64,000 nucleotides of DNA from the NCBI GenBank assembly GCA_963717195.1, contig CAVQVR010000015.1, positions 1 to 64,000 on the forward strand. Direction: 5' to 3'. The notes under the pieces are model-generated. The model was not told the origin of the DNA. It ran no database searches and saw only the letters and a program-made list of their open reading frames with translations. A program made the translations under genes and the position numbers. Below, piece after piece: positions 19,619 through 29,196 of this stretch (positions are counted from its first letter, which is position 1; each line of letters begins with the position of its first letter). The stretch comes from JACDAE01 sp963717195. Lineage in GTDB: Bacteria > Chloroflexota > Ktedonobacteria > Ktedonobacterales > Ktedonobacteraceae.

Positions 19619-19954
19619 CATAACTTACATTCTCCCCCTTTTTACTTGAAGTTAACTATAATACACTGGAGCAACAGCAACTGACTGGCAGGGGCTCCCC
19701 ACCTGCAAAGAAAAACTATCCTATATGTGGATGAGAGATGGAGAGATGGAGAGCATAAGTAAGGCCAAATGATAAGAAAATGTTAACCCCATGATATTCA
19801 AATGTCACACATTGTAGCCTATTATCAAAGTAAGGGGTTTGCACGTCTTATCTTTACTCGCTGCACACTACTTCTCTCGTATCTCTCAGAACCTTACCGT
19901 GCGGCACAAAGGTCAGTTGTTGCTAACAGTAATTAGAAAGAGGATGTGTCAGTT
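19619..19954. other. Intergenic stretch
   Basis: About 330 AT-leaning bases between two plus-strand genes. No ORF, tRNA or clear hairpin is seen. It presumably holds the promoter of the TPR gene. Confidence 0.35.
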
Positions 19955-21310
19955 ATGATCTATTCAGATAACCTCTTGCGTTTCGATCTGTTTCAGCAGC
20001 TTGTTGAATGGCTCAATATCAGTATGCGTGATCAGCGCAAAGGACGTCACTTTCTTGAAACAAACGAACTTCTTATGGAACGTGAGACCGATAGAGAATT
20101 AGAACGCTTAATCGTCGCTCAAGTTGAAGATAAAATAGAAATCAAACAGCAGATGCAACATCTGCAAGCACTATTACATGATGTACACCGTCGTGGCAAC
20201 AAAACGGAAGCCATCCGTGAAGCATATGTAAACACCTACGGTGGTCTCGCCCTCGATCTGCCTCCGTGGCTGACTGAATTAGAAGAACAACGTATGCAGT
20301 TAATGCGCCTGCGTCGTCCCGACCGCACAACAAAAAATCACGTTCGTCTCCTTCGCTCAGCCCTTGATCGTGCCCAACATGACAGGAGCGTCGACCCGGA
20401 GGTGATCGCCGAACTACAGAACGAACTTGCCTATACGCTTCTGCAAGGCCCTCATCCTTCCTCCCAGACAGAATATATCGATATGCTTGAACAGGCTATG
20501 GCCTACCACGAGCAAGCGTTGCAGGTCTACACCTTTGAGCGTTACTCATTCCAGTATGCTAAAACTTACAGTCAATTGGGCATTATCTGCCAACATTATG
20601 GTATTGCAAGCGGAAAGCAGGAATTCATCGAGCGATCGATCTCTTGTTATAAAACGGCTCTCTGGGTCTATGACCGTGATACGTTTCCGGAGCAATGGAC
20701 CATGCTGCAAACCTATATGGGGTGCGCTTATGCATATCGCAGTCAGGGCAAAACAAGCGACAATATCGATTATGCCATTTATTGTCACGAGGTAGCCCTC
20801 CATGTTGTCCCTCGCGCCCTGTTCCCCACTATATGGGCAACCGCACAGACGCATCTTGGTGACGCCTACCGACAACGTATTACAGGTGATCGGCCTGAAA
20901 ACTTGAAACGGGCAATGCTATGTTATCAAGCGGCATTACCGGTATTCACACAGAAAAGCTTCCCACGCGAATGGGCCGCTATCCATACGAAACTGGGCTT
21001 TATCTTCCAACATGCTCGTGCAGAAGAGATCGAAATGGATGTAGATATGAATCTGCGCTGTGCCATTGTCTGCTATGAAGAAGCTCTTGATGAAGTCTAT
21101 ACGCTCAAATCTTTCCCGGTAGAACGCGCCGCGACTCTCGTGAGCCTGGGCAATGTTCATCGCCGACGACCCGGTGGCAACCGTCGTGAGAATCTCGAAC
21201 AGGCGCAGAAATGCTATCTCAAAGCGCTGGATATCTTCACCGAACAGGCATTTCCCTTTGAATACCAGCAGACAGTGCGCAACCTTAACGAAACAATGCA
21301 ACTTTTGTAA
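19955..21310 (+). CDS. Tetratricopeptide repeat protein
   Basis: A 451-residue cytoplasmic protein. The first 150 residues are charged and helical (probable coiled coil around 45-75). Residues about 150-445 carry at least five long TPR-like units of the form F-P-x-x-W/R-A-x-x-x-x-x-L-G-x-x-(Y/F)...N-x-x-x-A-I-x-C-Y-x-x-A-L-x-V-(Y/F). This unit is found in cyanobacterial and Ktedonobacterial TPR proteins, sometimes fused to CHAT proteases, but no catalytic domain is present here. The ATG at 19955 is preferred; a GTG at 19946 in the same frame is only three bases from the AGAAAGAGGA purine run. Confidence 0.8.
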   Translation: MIYSDNLLRFDLFQQLVEWLNISMRDQRKGRHFLETNELLMERETDRELERLIVAQVEDKIEIKQQMQHLQALLHDVHRRGNKTEAIREAYVNTYGGLALDLPPWLTELEEQRMQLMRLRRPDRTTKNHVRLLRSALDRAQHDRSVDPEVIAELQNELAYTLLQGPHPSSQTEYIDMLEQAMAYHEQALQVYTFERYSFQYAKTYSQLGIICQHYGIASGKQEFIERSISCYKTALWVYDRDTFPEQWTMLQTYMGCAYAYRSQGKTSDNIDYAIYCHEVALHVVPRALFPTIWATAQTHLGDAYRQRITGDRPENLKRAMLCYQAALPVFTQKSFPREWAAIHTKLGFIFQHARAEEIEMDVDMNLRCAIVCYEEALDEVYTLKSFPVERAATLVSLGNVHRRRPGGNRRENLEQAQKCYLKALDIFTEQAFPFEYQQTVRNLNETMQLL

Positions 21311-21331
21311 TAATGCTGTGTGCCGTTTCAA

Positions 21332-22414
21332 TCAACCCCACCAGAATGAAACGGCAATGATCGCATACAAACCTATCAGTGTCAGACCTTCTAACCACGT
21401 TGATTTACCATCAACGGTGATAACAGTGCTCAGAATGGCGGTCAGCGCTAACGCTACCACTAATAACGGTGGCAAGACCAGTAGCAAATGCGCACCGCCA
21501 ATGACAAAGCTAAGCAATACCAGCACTGGAATCAAACCGAGCGCAACCTGCAACGAGCTATTGAGAATGACACTGATGGAATAGTCAACCTTATTACGCG
21601 CTGCAAACTGTACACCGACAACGTTCTCTACAGCGTTCCCCGCCAGCGCCACAATCACCAACCCGGTGAATCCTTGCGAAATATGTAAAGCACTGATCGC
21701 TGGCGTTAATGCAGACACGAACCAATCAGAAACAAACGCCGAACCGACACCTGCTCCTACAAGTACGACCACAGCCAGCCAGATAGGCCAGTTGTGCGTA
21801 TCTGCCTCTTCCTGTGACGGACTCGGAGGCGCTCCACGTAAAGAAACAGGGATACTCGCCAGAAATACCACCAGGAGAATAATAGCACACGCGATACTTA
21901 ATGCACCTTCGTGAACCGCCGCTGGTGTGTGCAATATCTGCACCAGCGTTGGCATAATCAATGCCCCTGTAGCCAACAGTGTCAGCATAGCAATCATACG
22001 CGTAGCTTCGGAAGAAAAGCTTTGCGTGCCATGACGCAATCCACCCACAAAAAATGCCAGTCCCAGCACGAACAGACTATTGCCTAGAATAGAGCCAACT
22101 AGCGCAGCCTGGACTACATAAATCAGTCCCGCTCGTAGCGAAAAAATTCCAACAAAGAGCTCTGGCAAGTTGCCCAGTGCTGACTGCATCACACCGGTTG
22201 CGCCCGGTCCCAGCCTTGCTCCAACCTGCTCGGTCCCCTGACCAACCAGTGCTGCCAGTAAGGCAAGCGCTAATGCGGACAGAACAAAAATGAGAACAGC
22301 GTTGGCTTGCAATGCCGTAAATATACCTGCTAGAACGGTTGCGATGAATGCACCAACCATCATCAACCATTCGCTCCGCTTTAAAACGACGCCCAAGTGC
22401 TTGATCTCCCCCAT
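21332..22414 (-). CDS. Ca2+/H+ (CaCA family) exchanger
   Basis: A 360-residue inner-membrane exchanger with about 11 hydrophobic segments in two homologous halves. Each half carries the CaCA alpha-repeat signature: SALGNLPELFVG in the first and LAGNAVENVVG in the second, including the acidic residues that bind cation. The two halves are separated by an acidic loop (PPSPSQEEADTHN). It probably exports calcium in exchange for protons. I chose the internal Met beginning MGEIKHLG; an upstream in-frame ATG at 22456 would add 14 residues lying partly in an intergenic repeat zone. It is convergent with the TPR gene. Confidence 0.88.
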   Translation of the reverse strand: MGEIKHLGVVLKRSEWLMMVGAFIATVLAGIFTALQANAVLIFVLSALALALLAALVGQGTEQVGARLGPGATGVMQSALGNLPELFVGIFSLRAGLIYVVQAALVGSILGNSLFVLGLAFFVGGLRHGTQSFSSEATRMIAMLTLLATGALIMPTLVQILHTPAAVHEGALSIACAIILLVVFLASIPVSLRGAPPSPSQEEADTHNWPIWLAVVVLVGAGVGSAFVSDWFVSALTPAISALHISQGFTGLVIVALAGNAVENVVGVQFAARNKVDYSISVILNSSLQVALGLIPVLVLLSFVIGGAHLLLVLPPLLVVALALTAILSTVITVDGKSTWLEGLTLIGLYAIIAVSFWWG

Positions 22415-22459
22415 AGATTTATATACCAGATATGCAGAGAAAGTAGCCATCCGCACAGG

Positions 22460-22548
22460 CTTGTAAACGGCACCCCTACAGTCAGGCTTTGCGCGAAAAT
22501 GCAGCCTTTCAGCTTCGTCCCCAACTGTAAGGGTGCCGTTTACAAGCC
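22460..22548. repeat. Dispersed palindromic repeat (GCTTGTAAACGGCACCCCTAC arms)
   Basis: Inverted arms of 24 bases at 22460-22483 and 22525-22548 match at 23 positions and enclose a 41-base loop. It lies between divergent exchanger and ilvD genes, so it is not a terminator in this context. Confidence 0.7.
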
Positions 22549-22966
22549 CATGTTTACAAGCTCGTATGGACCGTGTGGAAGTCTCATAGCAGTTGCATTG
22601 ATTATACTACGTAGGGAAGGTACGACCAGGATACATACCAATCTGGGCAGACCGTTTTGTTTATCAAAATATGGCCTTCTCACTATGGAAACCAACCTTC
22701 TACAAGCGTCTAAACGTGTATACATCCACCGCAGCAAGAGCTGACACCGTTCCATTTTCAGCAACCTGAAATTCAATGAGTCCTCCTGACTATGTAAATC
22801 GCGTCTCACACTATGTCTATTCAAGCGAGAGCCTGCACCGCAATGTTTAGGAACTAGGAACCAGTTTCCATGTCGTGTATAATAGTGCCACAATAGGCGC
22901 AGATGCGAGAAAGACACTGCTGCAAGGAAAGCGCAATGCTCGCTGAAGAAAGGAAACATTACTCTT

Positions 22967-24673
22967 ATGCCCGAAACAAATGGATCAACAAACGCCACGC
23001 GTAAGGCGTTGAACAGCCGTAGCAAGATGATCACCGAAGGGACAGAACGCGCTCCCAACCGTTCTATGCTGCGTGCAGTCGGCCTGACCGATGAAGATTT
23101 CAACAAGCCTCTGATCGGCGTAGCAAGCACCTGGAGTGAGATTACACCTTGTAATTCACATATCAATCGCCTGGCCGAAAAAGTACGCGAAGGTGTACGC
23201 GTCGGGGGCGGCGTTCCACAGATCTTCGGAACCATTACGGTGAGCGACGGTATTTCGATGGGCACCGAAGGCATGAAGTTCTCACTCCCCAGTCGCGAAG
23301 TCATCGCTGATTCCATTGAACTGGTCAGCAGCGCACAGCGCTTCGATGGCGTCGTGGCTATCGGTGGCTGCGACAAAAACATGCCCGGTTGTTTGATGGC
23401 TCTGGCCCGTCTGAACATCCCCAGCTTATTTGTCTACGGTGGAACAATTCTTCCCGGCGTGTGCCATGGTCAGGACGTAGATATTGTGAGCGTCTTTGAA
23501 GCCGTGGGTCAATATAGTGCAGGGAAGATCAGCCGCGAACAGCTTACCGAGGTTGAGTGTAGCGCCATTCCGGGTGCAGGCTCCTGCGGCGGCATGTATA
23601 CGGCTAACACGATGGCCTCCGCTATCGAAGCACTTGGCATGAGCCTGCCGGGTGGCTCCTCTATGCCAGCCGTGACGGCACGTAAAGCGCTTGATTGCTA
23701 CGAAGCAGGTCAGACTGTCGTGCACCTGATCGAGCAGGATCTTACACCGCGCAAGATTATGACGAAGGAAGCGTTTGAGAATGCAATCACCCTGGTCATG
23801 GCTCTGGGCGGTTCCACCAATGCGGTCCTGCACCTGATCGCCATTGCACGCCAGATGGATTACCCACTCACCATCGACGATTTCACACGCGTCGGACATA
23901 AAGTTCCGCACCTGGCCGATCTGAAGCCCGGCGGCAAGTATGTCATGAGTGATCTCGACAAGGTCGGCGGCACATGGGCCGTGATGAAATATCTCTTGCA
24001 AGCAGGCTTCTTACACGGCGATGCGCTCACCGTTACGGGCAAGACGCTGGCCGAAAATCTTGAGCATGCACCCGATCTCGCGGAGGGACAGACCGTTGTG
24101 ATGCCGCTCGAAAAGGCGCTGCATCCCACTGGTCCGCTAGTGATCCTTAAAGGCAACCTGGCTCCGGATGGCGCAGTATGTAAGATCGCCGGTCTCAAAT
24201 CCACCTCCCACCGTGGACCCGCCAAAGTGTTTAACTCGGAGGAAGAGACCTTCGATGCCATCATAAATCACAAAATCACACATGGCGATGTCGTGGTAAT
24301 ACGCTACGAAGGACCCAAAGGTGGCCCGGGCATGCGCGAGATGCTGGCAGTAACGTCGGCACTCGTAGGCCAGGGCTATGGCGAAACGGTTGGTCTGATT
24401 ACTGATGGACGCTTCTCCGGTGGTACACATGGTATGGTTGTTGGACACGTGACTCCCGAAGCACAGGTTGGTGGTCCCATAGCAATCGTGCAAGAAGGTG
24501 ATCTCATCACTATCGATGCCGAAAGCAACATGCTGACCATCGATCTGAGCGACGAGGAGATTGCCCACCGCCTGGAGAAGTGGCAGCCGCCAGCTCCGAC
24601 TTATACTAAAGGGGTCCTCGCGAAATATGTCAAGCTGGTCACGTCGGCATCAGAGGGCGCGATTACGGAGTAA
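22967..24673 (+). CDS. ilvD: Dihydroxy-acid dehydratase IlvD
   Basis: IlvD dehydrates 2,3-dihydroxy-isovalerate and -methylvalerate to the keto acids in valine and isoleucine synthesis. At 568 residues it has the usual length. Fe-S ligands are visible at C62 (ITPCNSH), C135 (GGCDKNMPGC) and C207 (GAGSCGGMYTANTM), and the C-terminal GRFSGGTHGMVVGH is present. The start at 22967 follows GAAAGGAAAC. A TATAAT -10 candidate sits at 22878-22883 without a clear -35. A rho-independent terminator follows. No other ilv genes are in the window. Confidence 0.97.
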   Translation: MPETNGSTNATRKALNSRSKMITEGTERAPNRSMLRAVGLTDEDFNKPLIGVASTWSEITPCNSHINRLAEKVREGVRVGGGVPQIFGTITVSDGISMGTEGMKFSLPSREVIADSIELVSSAQRFDGVVAIGGCDKNMPGCLMALARLNIPSLFVYGGTILPGVCHGQDVDIVSVFEAVGQYSAGKISREQLTEVECSAIPGAGSCGGMYTANTMASAIEALGMSLPGGSSMPAVTARKALDCYEAGQTVVHLIEQDLTPRKIMTKEAFENAITLVMALGGSTNAVLHLIAIARQMDYPLTIDDFTRVGHKVPHLADLKPGGKYVMSDLDKVGGTWAVMKYLLQAGFLHGDALTVTGKTLAENLEHAPDLAEGQTVVMPLEKALHPTGPLVILKGNLAPDGAVCKIAGLKSTSHRGPAKVFNSEEETFDAIINHKITHGDVVVIRYEGPKGGPGMREMLAVTSALVGQGYGETVGLITDGRFSGGTHGMVVGHVTPEAQVGGPIAIVQEGDLITIDAESNMLTIDLSDEEIAHRLEKWQPPAPTYTKGVLAKYVKLVTSASEGAITE

Positions 24674-24733
24674 ACGAATAGGTAGGCACATGCGGTGATG
24701 ATGATGCGCATCGCATGTGCATTATGGCACATA

Positions 24734-24774
24734 AAAACGACAGGCTAGCTTATCTGCTAACGTGTCGTTTTTTT
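24734..24774 (+). terminator. Rho-independent terminator after ilvD
   Basis: Arms AAAACGACA (24734-24742) and TGTCGTTTT (24763-24771) are followed by further T residues. It also contains an A-run on the left, so it may serve the convergent RRM gene too. Confidence 0.8.
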
Positions 24775-24827
24775 CATAGGCTATGAAACGTTCTTCGAGT
24801 ACGTTCCGCGCTCTGGGTGATCAGGAA

Positions 24828-25166
24828 TTAGTAGCGGTCACGATAGCCGCCACCACCGCCAGAACGACGATCTCGTCCGCCACCACCCTGGTAACCTCTG
24901 TTTCCACCACCACCACCACCTGACTGGCGCTCACGTGCCTCGTTAACTGTGATAGTGCGGTTTCCGAGGAGAGTGCCGTTGAGGCGCTCAATGGCGGTAT
25001 GACCACTTTGATCATCGCCCATCTCGACAAATCCGAAGCCTTTGCTGCGCCCGGTGTCGCGGTCAGTAATTACCGTAGCTTCGACAACGTTTCCTACCTG
25101 TCCGAAAAGATCGAGCAGATCCTGCTCATTGGTTTGATAGGGAAGTCCCCCTACATAAAGTCTCAT
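24828..25166 (-). CDS. RRM-domain RNA-binding protein, glycine-rich tail
   Basis: A 112-residue single-RRM protein. RNP2 is RLYVGGLP (2-9) and RNP1 is KGFGFVEM (42-49); the tail from about 82 is rich in Gly, Arg and Tyr (GGGGG and RDRR runs). It resembles the cyanobacterial Rbp and plant GRP RNA chaperones, often cold-induced. The ATG at 25166 follows AGGAG. A perfect TATAAT on the minus strand near 25265-25270 predicts a leader of about 95 bases, in keeping with cold-shock-type post-transcriptional control (inference). Confidence 0.92.
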   Translation of the reverse strand: MRLYVGGLPYQTNEQDLLDLFGQVGNVVEATVITDRDTGRSKGFGFVEMGDDQSGHTAIERLNGTLLGNRTITVNEARERQSGGGGGGNRGYQGGGGRDRRSGGGGGYRDRY

Positions 25167-25288
25167 AATTAGAGTGCTCCTGTGACGACATCTCTCAATG
25201 CATTGACGCTCGAAGAAACCATTTCTCACAGAAGCGATACAATTCTTTCTGATGTCATACACCCATTATAACACACAATGAGGAGGGC

Positions 25289-26593
25289 TTATTCCCTCAC
25301 CATAAATGTTTCTCTCAACCGCCAGATAGGCGTGAAGAACAACCATATAGGCGAAAGCAAGCAGCACAGGCATGCAGCTATCAGCAATGTTATACGCATG
25401 CCGATTGCTGTAGCAGCAAATCCTGCCAATAATGCGCCAACCGGGACCATGCCCTCTACCAGCACACGCATACTGGCATTTGCTCGGCCCAGCAAATGTT
25501 CAGAAACCAACAACTGACGCAGGCTTAGCGCGTGTATCTCGTAGATCGCATATGCAAAGTCGCCTATCAGTTGTCCCAGCATCAGCAATATCACTATTAC
25601 TACTTTTGAGCCTCCGGCAAGCGGAGTTAATGGCAGCATCATTCCATTCAGAAGCGCGGCACCTACAAGCACTCGTCCTATACCAAAACGACGCGCCAGT
25701 GGATTAGCAATCAACGCGCCCAATAACGCACCTGCCCCACCTGCTCCAACAAACACACCATAGAAAAGTGGCGTCACTCCCAATTCACGAATCACGTAGA
25801 GACTGTACAGTGCAGCAAAAGCGCCTCCGCAGAAATTGCGCGTACTTGAGCAGAGCATAATAGCCCGAAGCAGCGGATTACCCAATATAACAACTAATCC
25901 GGCGCGTATATCCTGCAAAAGATGCTGACGTTCTGTTGCCAGAACTGGTCGAGGTTCACGTACACGGATCAATCCGACACAGAGCGCTGAGACCAGGAAG
26001 GAGAGTGCATCAAAAAGGATTGCGATTGGTGCAGTCATAACCTGCACTAGCACGCCTGCCAGAGTAGGACCACCAACCTCTGCCAATGAACTACTCGCGC
26101 TCAATTTGCTATTTGCCGCAACGACCTGCTCACGTCCTATCAATAGCGGAAGAAACGACTGGTTCGCCACATCAAAGAAGACCGTAAGCACGCCCACCAC
26201 GGCCGCCACAATATATAATTGCTCAATATGCAGCAAACCCAACATGGCAGCAATGGGTATCGATAGTAACAATAATGCTCGTGCGAGATCGGCAATAAGC
26301 AAGATGGGGCGACGACGCAGACGATCTATCCAGACACCTGCGAGCAGACCAACCAGCAAGACAGGAAACATACCAAGTGCGGTCAGCAATCCCATTTGGA
26401 TAGCCGTAGCGCCCAGTACTAAATTCGCTGCCAGGGGCAATCCCTGACCACTAATGTGGGAGCCAAGTTCCGAGATCGTCTGCCCGCTCCAGAGCAAGGC
26501 AAAATTTCGATTGAGCAAGAACGCACGCTTCCTGGCAGGAGTTGCAGATACCTTCGCAGGTTTTTTCTGTGGTGCGTCAGTAAATGTGTCCAT
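25289..26593 (-). CDS. MFS transporter (MFS_3/enterobactin-exporter-like)
   Basis: A 434-residue, 12-segment transporter. A charged N-terminal tail precedes NRNFALLWSGQTISELGS, typical of the MFS_3 group that includes macrolide and siderophore exporters. Motif A appears as GVWIDRLRRRPILL and is repeated weakly in the second half as NPLARRFGIGRVL. The start beginning MDTFTDAPQKK is preferred because TATGGAGAC lies upstream at good spacing; a Met 13 residues earlier lacks an RBS. It is monocistronic and its substrate is unknown. Confidence 0.85.
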   Translation of the reverse strand: MDTFTDAPQKKPAKVSATPARKRAFLLNRNFALLWSGQTISELGSHISGQGLPLAANLVLGATAIQMGLLTALGMFPVLLVGLLAGVWIDRLRRRPILLIADLARALLLLSIPIAAMLGLLHIEQLYIVAAVVGVLTVFFDVANQSFLPLLIGREQVVAANSKLSASSSLAEVGGPTLAGVLVQVMTAPIAILFDALSFLVSALCVGLIRVREPRPVLATERQHLLQDIRAGLVVILGNPLLRAIMLCSSTRNFCGGAFAALYSLYVIRELGVTPLFYGVFVGAGGAGALLGALIANPLARRFGIGRVLVGAALLNGMMLPLTPLAGGSKVVIVILLMLGQLIGDFAYAIYEIHALSLRQLLVSEHLLGRANASMRVLVEGMVPVGALLAGFAATAIGMRITLLIAACLCCLLSPIWLFFTPIWRLRETFMVRE

Positions 26594-26668
26594 AACGCTG
26601 TCTCCATAACAAAAAGTTGGAACAATCAACATAACAGGAGATGGGAGACAGTGTGGTTCGTGAGGACA

Positions 26669-26700
26669 AACGTAGGGGCGCCGTTTACAAGCCCGTTCCT
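26669..26700. repeat. Single GTAGGGGCGCCGTTTACAAGCCC repeat
   Basis: A lone half-copy of the dispersed repeat family, located between divergent MFS and GNAT genes. Confidence 0.6.
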
Positions 26701-26857
26701 AATAAAACATGTGCGGGTGTACTCAAGCCAGCGAAACCACACTGTGCGAGCACACCAGAATGATGGTGGTAGCCACCTGGGCACCTCTCAATCTTAGAAA
26801 CTGTAGACTTTCAATCTAGAAAAATTGTATCATGCAAAGGAGTTCTCTGGCAATAGA

Positions 26858-27364
26858 ATGGACATCATGAAAAAAGGACTGAAACGCGTGAACACACAAA
26901 TTGAGATCATCAGGGCAGGCGTGGAAGATGTACCCCTGATCGCACCGCTCTTTGACACCTATCGCCAATTTTATAAGCAAGCAACAGACATAGAAGGTGC
27001 GCAGCGCTTTCTCAGTGCGCGATTACAGGGAAAAAGTTCAGTAATCTTCCTGGCATTCAGAATTGATGAAAAGGGTGTGCAACATGCTTGCGGGTTTACG
27101 CAATTGTATCCTTCTTTTTCCTCTACCACTATGGAAACGATCTGGATTTTGAATGACCTTTTTGTTGCACCGGAAGCAAGACGTCTGGGTGCAGGCAAAG
27201 CTCTATTAGAGCATGCACGAGACTTTGGTATAGAAATGCAGGCTAAGGAATTGACATTACAAACTGCCGTCGATAACTATACGGCTCAGGCTCTCTACAA
27301 AGCTGCAGGATGGCTACGAGACGAGGAATTCCTCACCTACAATTTGTACTTAAACAACAGGTGA
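26858..27364 (+). CDS. GNAT family N-acetyltransferase
   Basis: A 168-residue acetyltransferase. The acetyl-CoA pyrophosphate loop is seen as LFVAPEARRLGAGKALLEHA (R-R-x-G-x-G), with the following strand LTLQTAVDN and YKAAGW near the C-terminus, all characteristic of GNATs. The ATG at 26858 follows AAGGAG at 26836-26841, rather far away; a second ATG at 26867 is possible. The methyltransferase gene starts about 40 bases downstream, so the two may be co-transcribed. The substrate is unknown. Confidence 0.88.
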   Translation: MDIMKKGLKRVNTQIEIIRAGVEDVPLIAPLFDTYRQFYKQATDIEGAQRFLSARLQGKSSVIFLAFRIDEKGVQHACGFTQLYPSFSSTTMETIWILNDLFVAPEARRLGAGKALLEHARDFGIEMQAKELTLQTAVDNYTAQALYKAAGWLRDEEFLTYNLYLNNR

Positions 27365-27407
27365 CTGAAGCTAGCAAGGAGTTTTGCAACAGGAAGGAAG
27401 CGCAGAA

Positions 27408-28190
27408 ATGTTCCAGAAGCCGAGTTTTTTTGCCTCCGAACATGCTCAGGTATTCAAGCATCAGAGCATAGCCGAAGCATATCAACATCGCCCTCCCTAT
27501 CCTGCTGAAGTATTCGATATTCTGGCAGGCCTTATCTCCGAAGAGACTCGACGCGTGCTTGACGTTGGAAGTGGCACGGGCAATATAGCACGCAATCTCA
27601 TAGAACATGTTGAGAGCATCGATGCAGTGGACTTTTCACAGCAGATGATCGAACAAGGTAAACATCTTCCGAACGGCAACCATCCTCGTTTACACTGGCT
27701 CTATGGATCTGTAGAAGAGGTCGCACTTGATCCACCTTACGCGCTGGTGACAGCAGGAGAAAGCCTACACTGGATGGATTGGAACACCGTCCTGCCTCGT
27801 TTTCACAAGATATTGACACCGGGCGGATATCTCGCGATTGTGGACAAGAAGACAACGCCCGATCCCTGGTCTCTATTGAGCGAGATTATTCCCAGGTACA
27901 CAACGAATAAAGGGGATATTCGTAATATGGTTGGAGAATTGGAGCAATATGGCCTTTTTCAAAAAGTTGGTGAGAAGAAGACTGCTCCAATCCCATTCGT
28001 ACAATCTATCGACGACTATATCGAGTCCTATCACTCACGCAGCGGTTTCTCTCGTGAGCGCATGGGCATCGAGCGGGCGCAAGCATTCGATCAGGAAGCA
28101 AGAAAGATATTGTTCAGGATGCACCATTCTGGTACAATAACGCTACAGGTGGTCGGAAGAGTCGTGTGGGGCATACCAGGAAATCTGTAG
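27408..28190 (+). CDS. Class I SAM-dependent methyltransferase
   Basis: A 260-residue methyltransferase. Motif I is VLDVGSGTGNIARNL (around residue 50), the acidic residue after strand 2 is in DAVDFS, and motif IV region reads ALVTAGESLHWMDW, a pattern of the trans-aconitate/Methyltransf_11 group. Start ATG at 27408 with GGAAGGAAG upstream. It sits between a GNAT gene and a VOC-protein remnant in the same direction, probably one small operon. No substrate can be inferred. Confidence 0.88.
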   Translation: MFQKPSFFASEHAQVFKHQSIAEAYQHRPPYPAEVFDILAGLISEETRRVLDVGSGTGNIARNLIEHVESIDAVDFSQQMIEQGKHLPNGNHPRLHWLYGSVEEVALDPPYALVTAGESLHWMDWNTVLPRFHKILTPGGYLAIVDKKTTPDPWSLLSEIIPRYTTNKGDIRNMVGELEQYGLFQKVGEKKTAPIPFVQSIDDYIESYHSRSGFSRERMGIERAQAFDQEARKILFRMHHSGTITLQVVGRVVWGIPGNL

Positions 28191-28205
28191 ATAGAAGAGT
28201 CTAAA

Positions 28206-28588
28206 ATGTTACGAAAAATCGACTGTGTAATGATCCGTGTGGATAATGTCGAAGCTGCCTCTGCCTACTATGCGGAGGTATTTGGGCTACAGCCAAATAG
28301 GAGCGGAGACGACTCAATTGGACTACTATTTCCAGAGACAGACGCAGAAATTGTATTACATAACAATCCGAACATACCCTCATCAGTGGAAGTACATTAT
28401 CTCGTTGATGATGTCGTTACAGCCGTAGTGGAATATGCGGCAAAGGGATGCCATCTACTGTCGAGCCATTTGATATCACTATTGGAAAATGTGCGGTGAT
28501 TAAAGATCCCTTTGGCACGCGGATGTGTATCCTTGATATGACGAAGGGGCCACGAGCATTGAATCTGTTTGATAAACAAATTATATAA
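28206..28588 (+). pseudogene. VOC/glyoxalase-like protein, one frameshift
   Basis: A short vicinal-oxygen-chelate protein. The first frame gives IDCVMIRVDNVEAASAYYAEVFGLQ and the strand pattern up to about residue 86. From about 28460 the reading continues in another frame with VEPFDITIGKCAVIKDPFGT and ends at 28588. Joined, it is about 127 residues, normal for the family, with the usual (I/V)-x-D-P-F-G motif near the end. A single-base deletion near 28455-28462 explains the break. It follows the methyltransferase by 15 bases. Confidence 0.8.
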
Positions 28589-28609
28589 AAATTATGAGGG
28601 GAAATCATC

Positions 28610-29131
28610 ATGTCTCAGAAACGAAATTTGCTGCGTACATTTGCTATTGTCTTTGGACTGTTTCTCGCTGGAATTCCTCTAGCCTTTCTGCTGGCAGGCC
28701 AGTTTGTTGATGATGGAGGCATTGCCTCGATACTTATCTTCTTGCTATTCCTTGCTGCCTGGACAGCCATTGGTACATTATTAACGCGTTTAAGTGCAAA
28801 AGGCGTCTATTGGAGCTTACATATTGGTCTCTGGCTCCTTGCTCTTGTCTTTGGTTCCATTGCGGCATCAGACTTTCAATGGTTTCCTGGTTGGATTGCA
28901 CTTCTTTTTCCCATCGGGGGCTCTCTCTTCCTTGCTACACTCTACAGACCCTTCATGGGACATTTCTCAAGGAAAACAGGCCCACAACCAGCCCCTACGT
29001 ATCAGCAATCCTACCAGCAAGGATATCAGCCAACATTACAAAATCCCGCGCAATATCCAGGAGACTCCTCCGCATACCCTTCATATCATGAACAACCCCA
29101 GGCAAACTATCCACAAAGCATGACGCCGTAG
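28610..29131 (+). CDS. Small membrane protein with Gln/Pro/Tyr-rich tail
   Basis: A 173-residue protein with four hydrophobic segments (about 10-30, 38-60, 68-85, 92-112) and a tail rich in Q, P, Y and S containing short QSYQQGYQP-like repeats. RBS GAGGGG precedes the ATG. The plan (membrane domain plus low-complexity aromatic/proline tail) is like the gene at 14677-15225, but the membrane parts do not look closely related. Unknown family. Confidence 0.7.
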   Translation: MSQKRNLLRTFAIVFGLFLAGIPLAFLLAGQFVDDGGIASILIFLLFLAAWTAIGTLLTRLSAKGVYWSLHIGLWLLALVFGSIAASDFQWFPGWIALLFPIGGSLFLATLYRPFMGHFSRKTGPQPAPTYQQSYQQGYQPTLQNPAQYPGDSSAYPSYHEQPQANYPQSMTP

Positions 29132-29196
29132 GAAGCTCCTGCAAGAGAGGCTTCCCTACGTTCGATGCAATTGTTCGATGCAAAGATTGAAAAACC

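Noticed and set aside
22540..23418. Long minus-strand ORF of 292 codons
   Set aside because: It runs antisense through the start of ilvD and through a dispersed repeat, has no RBS and no recognisable domain.
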